Positions 33,199-41,294 of a DNA stretch of 64,000 nt are shown here, piece after piece; the first letter of the stretch is position 1, and each line of letters begins with the position of its first letter. Source of the DNA: Microtetraspora sp. NBRC 13810 (GTDB lineage: Bacteria; Actinomycetota; Actinomycetes; Streptosporangiales; Streptosporangiaceae); NCBI RefSeq assembly GCF_030268685.1, contig NZ_BSRQ01000011.1, forward strand, positions 124,001 to 188,000, written 5' to 3'. The notes under the pieces were generated by a model. The model had not been told where the DNA came from and made no database searches. It was given only the letters and a program-made list of their open reading frames with translations. The translations under genes were made by a program, and so were the position numbers.

Positions 33199-33407
33199 TC
33201 CACGCGATGGACTACGACGCGTTGTGGAAGGTGCTGCTCAGCGCCCTGGTGGGCGGCGCGGGGCTGGTCTCGGTCTTCTCCCTGGCACTGGTCGGCCTGT
33301 CCATCCGCACCTCCCACCGGGTCCTCGGCTGGACGGTCGCCGGAACCTGCCTGTCCGCCGTCGTCCTGGTCGTGGCCCTCGGCCTCTACGTCATGCTGGC
33401 CAAATGA
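33195..33407 (+). CDS. Small membrane protein coupled to the phosphate transporter
   Basis: A 70-residue protein with two membrane segments (about 11-33 and 43-66; LLSALVGGAGLVSVFSLALV and TVAGTCLSAVVLVVALGLYV). ATG 33195 overlaps the PiT stop codon (ATGA), so the two are co-translated. Small proteins of this kind often follow actinobacterial pit genes and may stabilise or tune the transporter. That role is inference. Confidence 0.7.
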   Translation: MIHAMDYDALWKVLLSALVGGAGLVSVFSLALVGLSIRTSHRVLGWTVAGTCLSAVVLVVALGLYVMLAK

Positions 33408-33493
33408 CCGTCCCCGGATCCCGGCGTTGTTCCCGGACCGCTTTTGTGGGCAGAGGATCCGCCCGCAACGAGGTGCCGAGATGAGGAGTGCCG

Positions 33494-34315
33494 ATGAGTT
33501 CCGTGGGTTCGACGGGGCGCCAGGCTCGGGCCGCCGTACGCCGGACGGCCGGCAACCCGATGATGGATCGCCTGACCCGGATCGGCCTGGCCTGCCGGGG
33601 CGTGCTGTACGCGCTGATCGGCGTGCTCGCCCTGCAGGTCGCGTTCGGGAACGGCGGCGGGCAGGAGGCCGACAAGGGCGGCGCGATCGCCACCGTGGCC
33701 ACCCTTCCCTTCGGTTCCGTGCTGCTGTGGGTGATGGTCGCCGGGTTCGCCGCGCTGACGCTGTGGCAGGTCTCCGAGGCGCTCGTCGGGCACGCCAAGG
33801 CGACCGACCGGGCCGAGTCCGCGGGCCGCGCCGCGGTGTACGTGCTGATCGTCGTCTCGCTGCTGAGCATGGTGCTGGCCGGTAAGACGACCTCCGACGA
33901 CGAGAAGTCCCAGGACTTCACCAGGACGCTGCTCGACCTGCCGTTCGGGCCGTTCGTCGTCGGGCTGATCGGCGTCGGCCTCGTCGCCCTCGGGCTGTAC
34001 TGGGGCTACCGGGGCGTGCGGAAGAAGTTCCGCGAGGAGCTGGACGAGAGCCGGATGTCCGCGCGCACCCGCACGCTGATGGAACGGCTCGGCGTGGTCG
34101 GCTACGTCGTCCGTGGGGCGATCGCCGCGCTGGCCGGCGTCTTCGTCGTCCAGGCCGCGATCACCCACGATCCCGACAAGGCGGGCGGCATCGACGACAC
34201 CCTCAGGGGCTTCGCCGACTCCCCGGCCGGTCCGTGGCTGCTCGCGCTGGTCGCCGTGGGGCTGCTGCTCTTCGCGGCCTACTGCTTCGGCGAGTCGCGC
34301 TGGCGCCGCACGTGA
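33494..34315 (+). CDS. DUF1206 membrane protein
   Basis: A 273-residue membrane protein made of three repeats of about 85 residues, each with two membrane segments. The repeats start near IGLACRGVLYALIGVLALQV, GPFVVGLIGVGLVALG and GVVGYVVRGAIAALAGVFVV. This is the DUF1206 architecture; function unknown. GAGGAG lies 5 bases before ATG 33494. It follows the phosphate genes in the same direction with an 86-bp gap, so it may have its own promoter. Confidence 0.82.
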   Translation: MSSVGSTGRQARAAVRRTAGNPMMDRLTRIGLACRGVLYALIGVLALQVAFGNGGGQEADKGGAIATVATLPFGSVLLWVMVAGFAALTLWQVSEALVGHAKATDRAESAGRAAVYVLIVVSLLSMVLAGKTTSDDEKSQDFTRTLLDLPFGPFVVGLIGVGLVALGLYWGYRGVRKKFREELDESRMSARTRTLMERLGVVGYVVRGAIAALAGVFVVQAAITHDPDKAGGIDDTLRGFADSPAGPWLLALVAVGLLLFAAYCFGESRWRRT

Positions 34316-34337
34316 CCGGACCGGGACGCCGGGACGG

Positions 34338-34529
34338 CTAGTAGCGGCGCCCGCCCAGGGTCTTGCTCACGTGGAAGCCGCCGGGCAGCCGGACGCTGAC
34401 GTGCCGGCGGCCGTCGGGGGTGGTGGTGACGTGGAACCGCCGGTTGCCGAAACTGTGGCCCACGCCGTGGCGTGACAGGTTGATCCGGAACGGCCCGACC
34501 TTGATCGACTTTCGGTAGTGCCAGCCCAT
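34338..34529 (-). CDS. DUF4236-like small protein
   Basis: A 63-residue basic, beta-rich protein starting MGWHYRKSIKVGPFRINLSR, the pattern of the DUF4236 domain (F/W-x-x-RKS-x-K-GP-x-R-NLS). GGAGGAG lies a few bases before ATG 34529. Function unknown; in other bacteria the domain is at the N-terminus of larger proteins, here it stands alone. Confidence 0.7.
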   Translation of the reverse strand: MGWHYRKSIKVGPFRINLSRHGVGHSFGNRRFHVTTTPDGRRHVSVRLPGGFHVSKTLGGRRY

Positions 34530-34714
34530 GTGCGCTCCTCCGGCTTCGCATGGTGTACCGGGAGAACGAGCCGCACGCGCCGCGGGTTCCTGGCGGGCGG
34601 GCCGGTGTCCGGAGCACCCTCGTTCCTGTGAGAACGTGGGTGACGATCATGACACGCGACACCGTGGCGGAACCCGGCGTCCCGACCCTGCCCCTGACCC
34701 TGCGGAGGAACACC

Positions 34715-35875
34715 ATGCCCGCGTCATCTCGGCCGGCCGTACGGCTCTGCGTCACCGGCGGCGGAACCGGCGGGCACACCTACCCCGCCCTGACCACCGT
34801 CGCCGCCGCCCGCGAGCAGGCCGCGGCCCGGGGCATGGACCTGGAGGTCATGTGGGTGGGCACCGCGACCGGGCTGGAGGCGCGGGTCACCGCCGAGCAC
34901 GGCATCCCGTTCACCGCGATCACCACCGGCAAGGTCCGCCGCTCGCCCAGCCTGCGGGAGCTGGCCACCAACGTGGCGGACGCCTTCCGGGTGCCCCTCG
35001 GCATCCTGCAGGCGATCTCCGCGGTGCGCCGGCACCGGCCCGACGTGGTGCTGTCCACCGGCGGCTACGTCGCCGTCCCGATCGGCATCGCGGCCTTCCT
35101 GCTGCGCCGCCCGCTGGTGATGCACGAGCAGATCACCAGCCTGGGCCTGGCCAACCGGGTGCTGTCCAGGATCGCGACCCGGGTGGCGGTCAGCCACGCC
35201 AGCACGGTCGAGCACCTGCCGCCGTCGGCGCGGTCCAGGGCCGTGGTGACCGGTAACCCGGTGCGTCCGGAGATGCTGCGCGGCAACCGGGAGCGGGGGC
35301 TGCGGCACCTCGGGTTCGACGCCGGGCTGCCGGTGGTCTACGTCACCGGCGGGGCCCAGGGCAGCCGGCAGATCAACACGCTGGTCGAGGCCGTGCTGCC
35401 CCGGCTGCTCCCGCACGCCCAGGTGCTGCACCAGTGCGGCCAGGCCGGGATCGACCGGCTCTCCCAGGTCGCCGCCGCGCTGCCGGAGTGGATGCGGGCC
35501 CGCTACCGGCCGGTCGCCTTCCTCGGCGCCGAGTTGCCCGACATGCTGGCCGCCGCGGACATCGTGATCTCGCGCAGCGGCGCGGGGACGCTCGCCGAGC
35601 TGACCGCCGTCGGCAAGCCGTCCGTGCTCATCCCGCTGATCCCCACCGGCGGCGACGAGCAGCGGGCGAACGCGCGCCACCTCGCCGAGGCCGGCGCGGC
35701 CCGCGCCCTTCTGCACGCCGACCCGACCCCGGACCAGCTTCTCGCCGAGCTCGGCGGGCTGCTGGACGATCCGCGGCTCAGGGACGAGATGGCGCGGGCG
35801 GCGCGGGCGCTGGGCCGGATCGACGCGGCGGACGCGCTCGCCCACCTCGTGCTGACGACTCCGCCACCCCGGTGA
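34715..35875 (+). CDS. MurG-like UDP-GlcNAc glycosyltransferase (GT28)
   Basis: A 386-residue GT28 enzyme close to MurG, which adds GlcNAc to lipid I to make lipid II. The N-half has VTGGGTGGHTYPALTT and LSTGGYVAVPIGIAAFL. The C-half has VTGGAQGSRQIN, ISRSGAGTLAELTAVGKPSV and LIPTGGDEQRANA, the UDP-GlcNAc-binding loops. It is not in a division/cell-wall (dcw) cluster, so it is probably a second MurG-type enzyme for a special wall or glycolipid step. ATG 34715 has GGAGG 7 bases upstream; a longer frame from 34550 exists. Confidence 0.82.
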   Translation: MPASSRPAVRLCVTGGGTGGHTYPALTTVAAAREQAAARGMDLEVMWVGTATGLEARVTAEHGIPFTAITTGKVRRSPSLRELATNVADAFRVPLGILQAISAVRRHRPDVVLSTGGYVAVPIGIAAFLLRRPLVMHEQITSLGLANRVLSRIATRVAVSHASTVEHLPPSARSRAVVTGNPVRPEMLRGNRERGLRHLGFDAGLPVVYVTGGAQGSRQINTLVEAVLPRLLPHAQVLHQCGQAGIDRLSQVAAALPEWMRARYRPVAFLGAELPDMLAAADIVISRSGAGTLAELTAVGKPSVLIPLIPTGGDEQRANARHLAEAGAARALLHADPTPDQLLAELGGLLDDPRLRDEMARAARALGRIDAADALAHLVLTTPPPR

Positions 35876-35878
35876 ACC

Positions 35879-36850
35879 TCAGGCGGCCCGTTCCGCGATG
35901 AAGGTGTTGAGCAGGGCGGCGCCGCTCTCGGCGTCGTCGATGCTGATCACGAGCCGGCCGCCGGAACGGAACCGCAGCACCAGGCACTGGCCGCCGCGGA
36001 GCATGATGGCCGAGCTTCCCGGCACCCCGCGCAGTCCCCAGCCGCCGACCTGGCTGGGGCACAGGGTCTCGGCCCTGGCGTCCTCGATCTTCGACAGGCC
36101 GATCCTGCGCACCGGCCAGCCCAGCGGGCCGAACCCGATGGTCAGGCCGGTCTCGGTGATCCGGACCGTGACCGCCGAGGTGAGCAGACCGGCGACGAGC
36201 ACGACGCCCCCGCCGATGAGCCCGGCCACGGCGACGCCGCCGACGAACCCCGCCGCGCCGAGGAACCCGACCACCGCAAGCATCAGCGTGAAGACGCAGG
36301 TGCTGGCGATCAGCCACCTGTTGGTGACCCGGCCGACCCACACCGCGCGCTGTCCGGGCCGCAGCCGCAGGACCGGCCGGTCGCCCGCCGGGTCCGGTCC
36401 GTCGGGCTCCCCCCGGCCGAGGTAGCCGGCCAGCGCGCCGAGGCCCACGGCTCCGGCGAGCGTCGCGATGACGCTCCACCAGGCGATACTCGCCTCGCTC
36501 CACACCGGCACATCCAGGTTGGCGGCCAGCACGGTCGCCTGCACGCCCAGCGCGAGGCCGCCCCAGAAGGCCAGGAATCCCCACCAGCAGACGCGGTTGG
36601 CCCGCCGGGCGAGCGCCTGGCCGTGCAGCGCGATGCCCAGCAGGGTCACCCAGCCGACGGCCCACAGCACCAGCCCGCCGGTCAGGTTGGCGGCGAAGGA
36701 CATGGCGCCGTCGGGCGCGGTGCCGCTCCAGTGGGTCGCCAGCGGTTCGGGCAGCCGGTCCCTGAAGTGGAAGGCCGCCGCCACCAGGATCGCGGGAACG
36801 CCCACCCCCGCCACTCCCGCGCCGAACAACGCATGCTTACGACCGGCCAT
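35879..36850 (-). CDS. DUF1648-domain membrane protein
   Basis: A 323-residue membrane protein. The first about 60 residues contain FRDRLPEPLATHWSGTAPDG, the DUF1648 signature. About six membrane segments cover 5-28, 55-75, 85-110, 125-145 and 185-240. A soluble beta-rich end (about 245-320) follows. In other actinobacteria such proteins are co-transcribed with GntR/YtrA-type regulators; none is adjacent here, but a palindrome in front of the gene looks like such a site. ATG 36850 follows GGAAGGGG. Function unknown. Confidence 0.72.
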   Translation of the reverse strand: MAGRKHALFGAGVAGVGVPAILVAAAFHFRDRLPEPLATHWSGTAPDGAMSFAANLTGGLVLWAVGWVTLLGIALHGQALARRANRVCWWGFLAFWGGLALGVQATVLAANLDVPVWSEASIAWWSVIATLAGAVGLGALAGYLGRGEPDGPDPAGDRPVLRLRPGQRAVWVGRVTNRWLIASTCVFTLMLAVVGFLGAAGFVGGVAVAGLIGGGVVLVAGLLTSAVTVRITETGLTIGFGPLGWPVRRIGLSKIEDARAETLCPSQVGGWGLRGVPGSSAIMLRGGQCLVLRFRSGGRLVISIDDAESGAALLNTFIAERAA

Positions 36851-36869
36851 ACCGACCCCTTCCCACATA

Positions 36870-36888
36870 GTGCTAATGACACTAGCAC
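36870..36888. promoter_or_regulatory. Inverted repeat in front of the DUF1648 gene
   Basis: GTGCTA (36870-36875) and TAGCAC (36883-36888) form a dyad 20 bp before the ATG at 36850, in an AT-rich patch. Also AGTG...CACT within it. Likely an operator for an unlinked GntR-type regulator. Confidence 0.5.
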
Positions 36889-36949
36889 CATAATGATGAC
36901 TCCGGACAGTCCGGACAGAGGAAGATCGCTCGGCGGATAGCATGCGGCG

Positions 36950-37726
36950 GTGCCGTTCACGCCCAGCCACATCGCGGCCGTGCTGCCGTTGGTCTCGTCC
37001 GCGCGGGCCCGCCGCGTACTCGACCCCTGGGCGCTCGCCATCGGGTCCATGGCCCCCGACCTGCCGCTCTTCCTGCCGTTCCTCGGCGACTACCACGACT
37101 GGCACTCGCTGCCCGGGCTCGTGCTGCGCGACCTGCCCGCGGCGCTGGTGCTGCTGGCGCTCTTCCACGTGCTCTTCCGCGATCCGCTGGTGTCGCTGCT
37201 GCCGCCGGGGCTCGCCGGGCGGGCCGCGGACCTGCCCGGGTCCGGGCTCGGGCGGCTGCCGGCGATCGCCGCGGGCGCGGTGACCGGCGCGGCCACCCAC
37301 CTGCTGTGGGACTCCTTCACGCACTCCTGGAGCGCGGAGTTCTGGGGCTGGCCGTGGCTGGCCGCGCCGGTCGCCGGCTGGGTGACCGTGCACCGGGTGC
37401 TCCAGTACACCTCCACCGTGGCCGGGCTCGCCGTACTGGCGTGGTGGTGCCACCGTGGCCTCACCCGGATGGAACCGCGGGCCGTACCCGGCCGGCTCGC
37501 CCTGGCCGGAGCCGTGCGCGCCGGCGTCCTGTCGGCGGTCGTGGCGGCCGGCTGCGCCGCCGGGCTCACCTGGCACCACGTCGACCCGCCCGACCCCGAC
37601 CTCGGCTGGGCCGCCGTCGTCACCAAGGCCGGCATCGGCACCGCCGTCGGCTGCTTCCTCGCGCTGACCGTCTACGCCGCCGTCTGGCACGCCGCCCGGC
37701 TCGCCCGCCCGCGGCGGAACGGTTGA
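36950..37726 (+). CDS. DUF4184 membrane protein
   Basis: A 258-residue protein starting MPFTPSHIAAVLPL and IGSMAPDLPLFLPF, the signature of DUF4184 (a metal-dependent-hydrolase-like membrane family with conserved His and Asp). His in HLLWDSFTHSW (about 125-135) is also conserved. About six membrane segments. Function unknown. The start is GTG 36950, 100 bp from the divergent DUF1648 gene. Confidence 0.78.
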   Translation: MPFTPSHIAAVLPLVSSARARRVLDPWALAIGSMAPDLPLFLPFLGDYHDWHSLPGLVLRDLPAALVLLALFHVLFRDPLVSLLPPGLAGRAADLPGSGLGRLPAIAAGAVTGAATHLLWDSFTHSWSAEFWGWPWLAAPVAGWVTVHRVLQYTSTVAGLAVLAWWCHRGLTRMEPRAVPGRLALAGAVRAGVLSAVVAAGCAAGLTWHHVDPPDPDLGWAAVVTKAGIGTAVGCFLALTVYAAVWHAARLARPRRNG

Positions 37727-37785
37727 GCCGCTCCCCGGACGGAATGATGATCGGCAGTATGCCGGCCAGTCGACAGGAGCCAAAC

Positions 37786-38655
37786 ATGCAGATCGGTGTC
37801 GTCTTCCCGCAGACCGAGATGGGCGGAGACGTCGGCGCGGTACGCGCCTACGGGCAGGGGGTCGAAGAGCTGGGGTACCGGCACGTCATGGCCTACGACC
37901 ACGTCGTCGGCGCCGACCCGGCGGTGCACCAGGGGTGGAAGGGCGTCTACGACCTGCGCTCCACGTTCCACGAGCCGATGGTGCTGTTCGGGTACCTCGC
38001 CGCGCTCACCTCGCTGGACCTCGTCACCGCGATCATCATCCTGCCCCAGCGGCAGACGGCCCTGGTCGCCAAGCAGGCGGCGGAGGTGGACCTGCTGACC
38101 GGTGGCCGGTTCCGGCTGGGCGTGGGGCTGGGGTGGAACAAGGTGGAGTACGAAGCCCTCGGCCAGGACTTCACCACCCGGGGGAGGCGCATCGAGGAAC
38201 AGGTCGAGCTGATGCGCCGGCTGTGGACCGACGAGTCGGTCAGCTTCGACGGCGCCTTCGACCGGGTGACCGGGGCCGGGCTCGCGCCGCTGCCGGTCCA
38301 GCGGCCGATCCCCGTCTGGTTCGGCGCGCAGTCCCCCGCCGCCTACCGGCGGATCGGGCGGCTGGCCGACGGCTGGTTCCCGCAGGTGGGCCCGGGGCCG
38401 AAGCTGGAGGAGGCCAAGGCGCTCATCGGCGAGGCCGCCGCCCAGGCCGGACGCGACCCCTCCGCGCTCGGCATGGAGGGCCGGATCTCCTGGACGGGCG
38501 ACCACGAGGCGGCGGCCGATCTCGCCCGCCGCTGGCGGGAGGCGGGCGCCACCCACATCGCCGTCAACACCATGAACGCGGGCCTGCGCTCGGTCGACGA
38601 ACACCTCGCCGCCCTGGCCGCCGCCGCGGAGGCCCTCGACCTGCGCAAGAACTGA
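37786..38655 (+). CDS. LLM-class F420-dependent oxidoreductase
   Basis: A 289-residue luciferase-like monooxygenase-fold enzyme that probably uses cofactor F420. MQIGVVFPQTEMGG, the SLDLVTAIIILPQRQTALVA strand-helix, GRFRLGVGLGWNKVEYEALG and VWFGAQSPAAYRRIGRLADG are typical family segments. It is probably a cytoplasmic hydride-transfer enzyme with unknown substrate. AGGAG lies 7-8 bases before ATG 37786. It follows DUF4184 closely and may be co-transcribed. Confidence 0.86.
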   Translation: MQIGVVFPQTEMGGDVGAVRAYGQGVEELGYRHVMAYDHVVGADPAVHQGWKGVYDLRSTFHEPMVLFGYLAALTSLDLVTAIIILPQRQTALVAKQAAEVDLLTGGRFRLGVGLGWNKVEYEALGQDFTTRGRRIEEQVELMRRLWTDESVSFDGAFDRVTGAGLAPLPVQRPIPVWFGAQSPAAYRRIGRLADGWFPQVGPGPKLEEAKALIGEAAAQAGRDPSALGMEGRISWTGDHEAAADLARRWREAGATHIAVNTMNAGLRSVDEHLAALAAAAEALDLRKN

Positions 38656-38907
38656 CATTTCACGCCCTGCCCGGCGAAGGCGACGGTCAGGCGAGCACGA
38701 GGGTCCCCAGGCCCCGCGTGTGTGTGATCCGGCGCGGCGGCGCTCCTCCCGGCCGCCGCGACCACCCGGGGGACCGTGTCCGTGATCGGGTACGTGGCGT
38801 ACGCGGTGCTGCGGCTCGTGCCCCGACTGAGCCGGGGGGTACTCAGGCGGCGGCGTACGGGATCCGGGAAAGTGACCTTCAATCAGGATTCAATCGGGCA
38901 CCGAAGA

Positions 38908-39882
38908 ATGGCTGACATGACGTTCTCCCCCGCCGGACGCTCCCTTTCCCCGATCCGGCACGGCGTGGTACTCCTCATAGCACTCCTCACCCTCACCGGC
39001 TGCGCCCTCGCCGGCGGCGGCACCGCGGACGGCACCGGGGACGGCACCTCCACCGCGGAGTCGGCGGCGACCCCGGCCGCCCCCGCCGCCCCCGCGACCG
39101 CCGACCCCGCCGCCGATCCGGCCACCGTCGCCGACCCGGCCGCCGATCCCGCTCCGGCCTCGGGTCCGGCCTCGGGTCCGGCCTCAGGTCCGGGTGGAGA
39201 CTCCGACGCGGGGCAGCCGCAGGGGGCGGCCGTCGAGCCGGGCGGCGTGCTGGCCGACGGCAGCACGGTCGCCGCGGAGCTGACCCGCGCCGGGCAGCGC
39301 GACAGGTTCACCCTGGACCTCGGCGACGCCCGCGAGTTCTACGTCGCCGACGGGTCGGGCGACGGCATCCAGTTCCAGGTGTTCTCCGAGGTCGACGGCA
39401 AACAGCTGCAACCCGCCCCGTTCCCCCTGGTCAGCGGCACCACCGTCGTCAAACTGACGAAGACGGGCGGGCACCGGGTGGAGGTGTGGGGGGACACGAA
39501 CGTCGTCGGGCCGTACGGCTTCCGCATCGCGACCGTGAAGGTGCGCACGTTCCCGGCGGCGCTCGGCCTGCGGGTCGGCGAGGACGGCCCGCAGGGCGCC
39601 GGGCGGCTGGACGTCCCCGGCCGGATCGACCGCTTAGAGTTCGACTCGGACGGCGCCGCCGCCGTCAAGGTCATCGGCGGCGCCGGCGCGTGCACCGCCA
39701 TCCAGCTGGAGCTCACCGACGCCGCCCAGAAGAGCGTCTCCACCCCCTCCCAGCCGTTCCCCCTGTGCGGCTACGAGTTCGACCTGCCCCTCTCCGACGG
39801 GGACGGCCGCTACGCCCTGGTCGTCAGATCGGGCACCGCCAAGACCGGCCCCTACTCCTTCCAACTCGTCCGAGCCGGCTGA
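38908..39882 (+). CDS. Hypothetical lipoprotein with Ala/Pro linker
   Basis: A 324-residue exported lipoprotein. The signal peptide ends in lipobox LTLTGC (Cys about 31). A low-complexity linker rich in Ala, Pro, Thr and Asp (about 35-115) contains the unit ASGP three times. The rest is beta-rich, with two similar halves containing RDRFTLDLGDAREFYV and RIDRLEFDSDGAAAVKV, perhaps jelly-roll-like domains. I do not recognise the family. ATG 38908 or 38917 may be the start. Confidence 0.65.
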   Translation: MADMTFSPAGRSLSPIRHGVVLLIALLTLTGCALAGGGTADGTGDGTSTAESAATPAAPAAPATADPAADPATVADPAADPAPASGPASGPASGPGGDSDAGQPQGAAVEPGGVLADGSTVAAELTRAGQRDRFTLDLGDAREFYVADGSGDGIQFQVFSEVDGKQLQPAPFPLVSGTTVVKLTKTGGHRVEVWGDTNVVGPYGFRIATVKVRTFPAALGLRVGEDGPQGAGRLDVPGRIDRLEFDSDGAAAVKVIGGAGACTAIQLELTDAAQKSVSTPSQPFPLCGYEFDLPLSDGDGRYALVVRSGTAKTGPYSFQLVRAG

Positions 39883-39900
39883 CCGCACCACCGCCCGCCA

Positions 39901-39956
39901 CCGGGCATGACCGCACCGCCGACCGGCACCGGGCATGACCGCACCGCCGACCGGCA
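39901..39956. repeat. 28-bp tandem repeat, two copies
   Basis: Two perfect copies, 39901-39928 and 39929-39956, each beginning CCGGGCATGACCGCACCGCC. They lie in the gap between the convergent lipoprotein and SDR genes. No function visible. Confidence 0.85.
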
Positions 39957-39986
39957 CCCGGGCCGGATGTTCGCGGGCGGGCGGTC

Positions 39987-40745
39987 CTAGCGGGTCAGGT
40001 GCCGCCCGCCTGCCACGGCGACGATCTCCGCGTTGACGTGCCCGTTGGCCGCCGAGCCGAGGTAGGCGACCGTCGAGGCGACGTCCTCGGGCGTGCAGAT
40101 GCGGCCCGTCGGGCTCTTCGCCGCCTCGGCGTCGACGATTTCCTGCCCGAACCCGGGCCAGGTCAGCGCCCGCTCCGTCAGGGTGAAGCCGGGCCTGACG
40201 ACGTTGGTGAGGATGCCGTGCCGGGCCTCCCGGGCGGCGAGCACCTTGGCGGCGGTCTCCAAGGCGGCCTTGACGGCGGGGTAGGCCACGCCCGCGGGCA
40301 TCGGCTGGCCCACCACGTCGGACGAGATCACCACCAGCCGCCCCCACCCGGCGCTCCGCATGCCGGGCAGGACGGCGTCGATGAGTTCCATGGTCCCCGC
40401 CACGTTCACGGTGAGGCTGCTGGTGAGGGTGTCCCACGTCTCGCGGTCCCTCGGGGGCCAGGACACCGCGTTCGCGACGAGTACGGCGACGTCTCCCAGT
40501 TCCTCGGTCACCCGGCGCACCGCCTCCCGGGGCGACTCACGGTCGCCCTGGTCGATCCGCACCGCCATCGCCTTGCCGCCCGCCTGGCCGATCGAGTCCA
40601 CCAGGGCGAGGGCCTCGCCCTCGTTGCTGTACCAGCCCGCGGCGACCAGCGCGCCCTCCTGGGCGAACGCCAGGGCGATCGCCCGGCCGATCTCACCGGA
40701 CGCCCCCGTGACCAGCACGACCCGTCCGCCGATTCCGAGATCCAT
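39987..40745 (-). CDS. SDR-family oxidoreductase
   Basis: A 252-residue classical short-chain dehydrogenase. VVLVTGASGEIGRAIALAF holds the nucleotide-binding glycines (TGASGEIG). ANAVSWPP replaces the usual NNAG. VVISSDVVGQ gives the catalytic Ser and AYPAVKAALE the Tyr/Lys pair. VRPGFTLTERAL and CTPEDVASTVAYLGS match the end of 3-oxoacyl-ACP-reductase-like enzymes. ATG 40745 follows GGGAG by 5 bases. It is divergent from a MarR gene with tandem operator-like repeats between, so it is probably MarR-controlled. Confidence 0.85.
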   Translation of the reverse strand: MDLGIGGRVVLVTGASGEIGRAIALAFAQEGALVAAGWYSNEGEALALVDSIGQAGGKAMAVRIDQGDRESPREAVRRVTEELGDVAVLVANAVSWPPRDRETWDTLTSSLTVNVAGTMELIDAVLPGMRSAGWGRLVVISSDVVGQPMPAGVAYPAVKAALETAAKVLAAREARHGILTNVVRPGFTLTERALTWPGFGQEIVDAEAAKSPTGRICTPEDVASTVAYLGSAANGHVNAEIVAVAGGRHLTR

Positions 40746-40761
40746 GACTGCTCCCAAATGG

Positions 40762-40788
40762 TTAGCCGACTATCTTTTAGCCGACTAT
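40762..40788. promoter_or_regulatory. Two tandem operator-like repeats between SDR and MarR genes
   Basis: TTAGCCGACTAT occurs at 40762-40773 and again at 40777-40788, period 15. Each contains TAGCCGACTA, itself an imperfect palindrome of the TAG...CTA type bound by MarR proteins. The location in the 62-bp divergent gap fits MarR control of both genes. Confidence 0.65.
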
Positions 40789-40807
40789 ACATCTATAGGA
40801 TGAGTGG

Positions 40808-41269
40808 GTGGATCCAACCGAGGCGATGCGCGTCAACCGGGCGCTGAACAAGATGAGCAAGCTCTACCGGGCGGCGAAGGCGCGCAAGCTCGCGGCGCTC
40901 GGCCTCCATCCGGGACAGGACGTCCTGCTGTGGCTGCTGGCCCAGGAGCGCGGAGGGTTGACGGTGTCGGAACTGGCGGCGCGGATCGGGGTGGAGCCGC
41001 CGACCGCCACCCGCAGCCTGACCAGGCTGGAGGGCGGCGGCTGGTTCCGCCGCGAGGCCGTCGCCACCGACCGCCGTCAGGTCCGCATCGTGGTGACCGA
41101 CGCCGGCCACCGGCTGGTGCCCGAGATCGAGCGCGCATGGGCGGAACTCGCCGACGAGGCCCTGGGCGACGTGGACGACGAACGACGTGAGATCGCGATC
41201 AGCGTCCTGGAGCGTGCCAACGACCGCCTACGCGGCCTCGTGGACGAAACCGCCCTGGCGGACGACTGA
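40808..41269 (+). CDS. MarR-family transcriptional regulator
   Basis: A 153-residue MarR protein. The winged helix spans about 35-105: LTVSELAARIGVEPPTATRS and LTRLEGGGWFRREAVATDRR, with the DRR wing. Flanking helices make the dimer. GTG 40808 is the start. It probably represses itself and the divergent SDR gene through the repeats at 40762-40788. Ligand unknown. Confidence 0.87.
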   Translation: MDPTEAMRVNRALNKMSKLYRAAKARKLAALGLHPGQDVLLWLLAQERGGLTVSELAARIGVEPPTATRSLTRLEGGGWFRREAVATDRRQVRIVVTDAGHRLVPEIERAWAELADEALGDVDDERREIAISVLERANDRLRGLVDETALADD

Positions 41270-41294
41270 CGGTCTCTACCCGGGCGGAGAGGGG

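Noticed and set aside
39634-40437. Frame antisense/overlapping the lipoprotein and SDR genes
   Set aside because: Shadow frame through two well-supported genes and the 28-bp tandem repeat.
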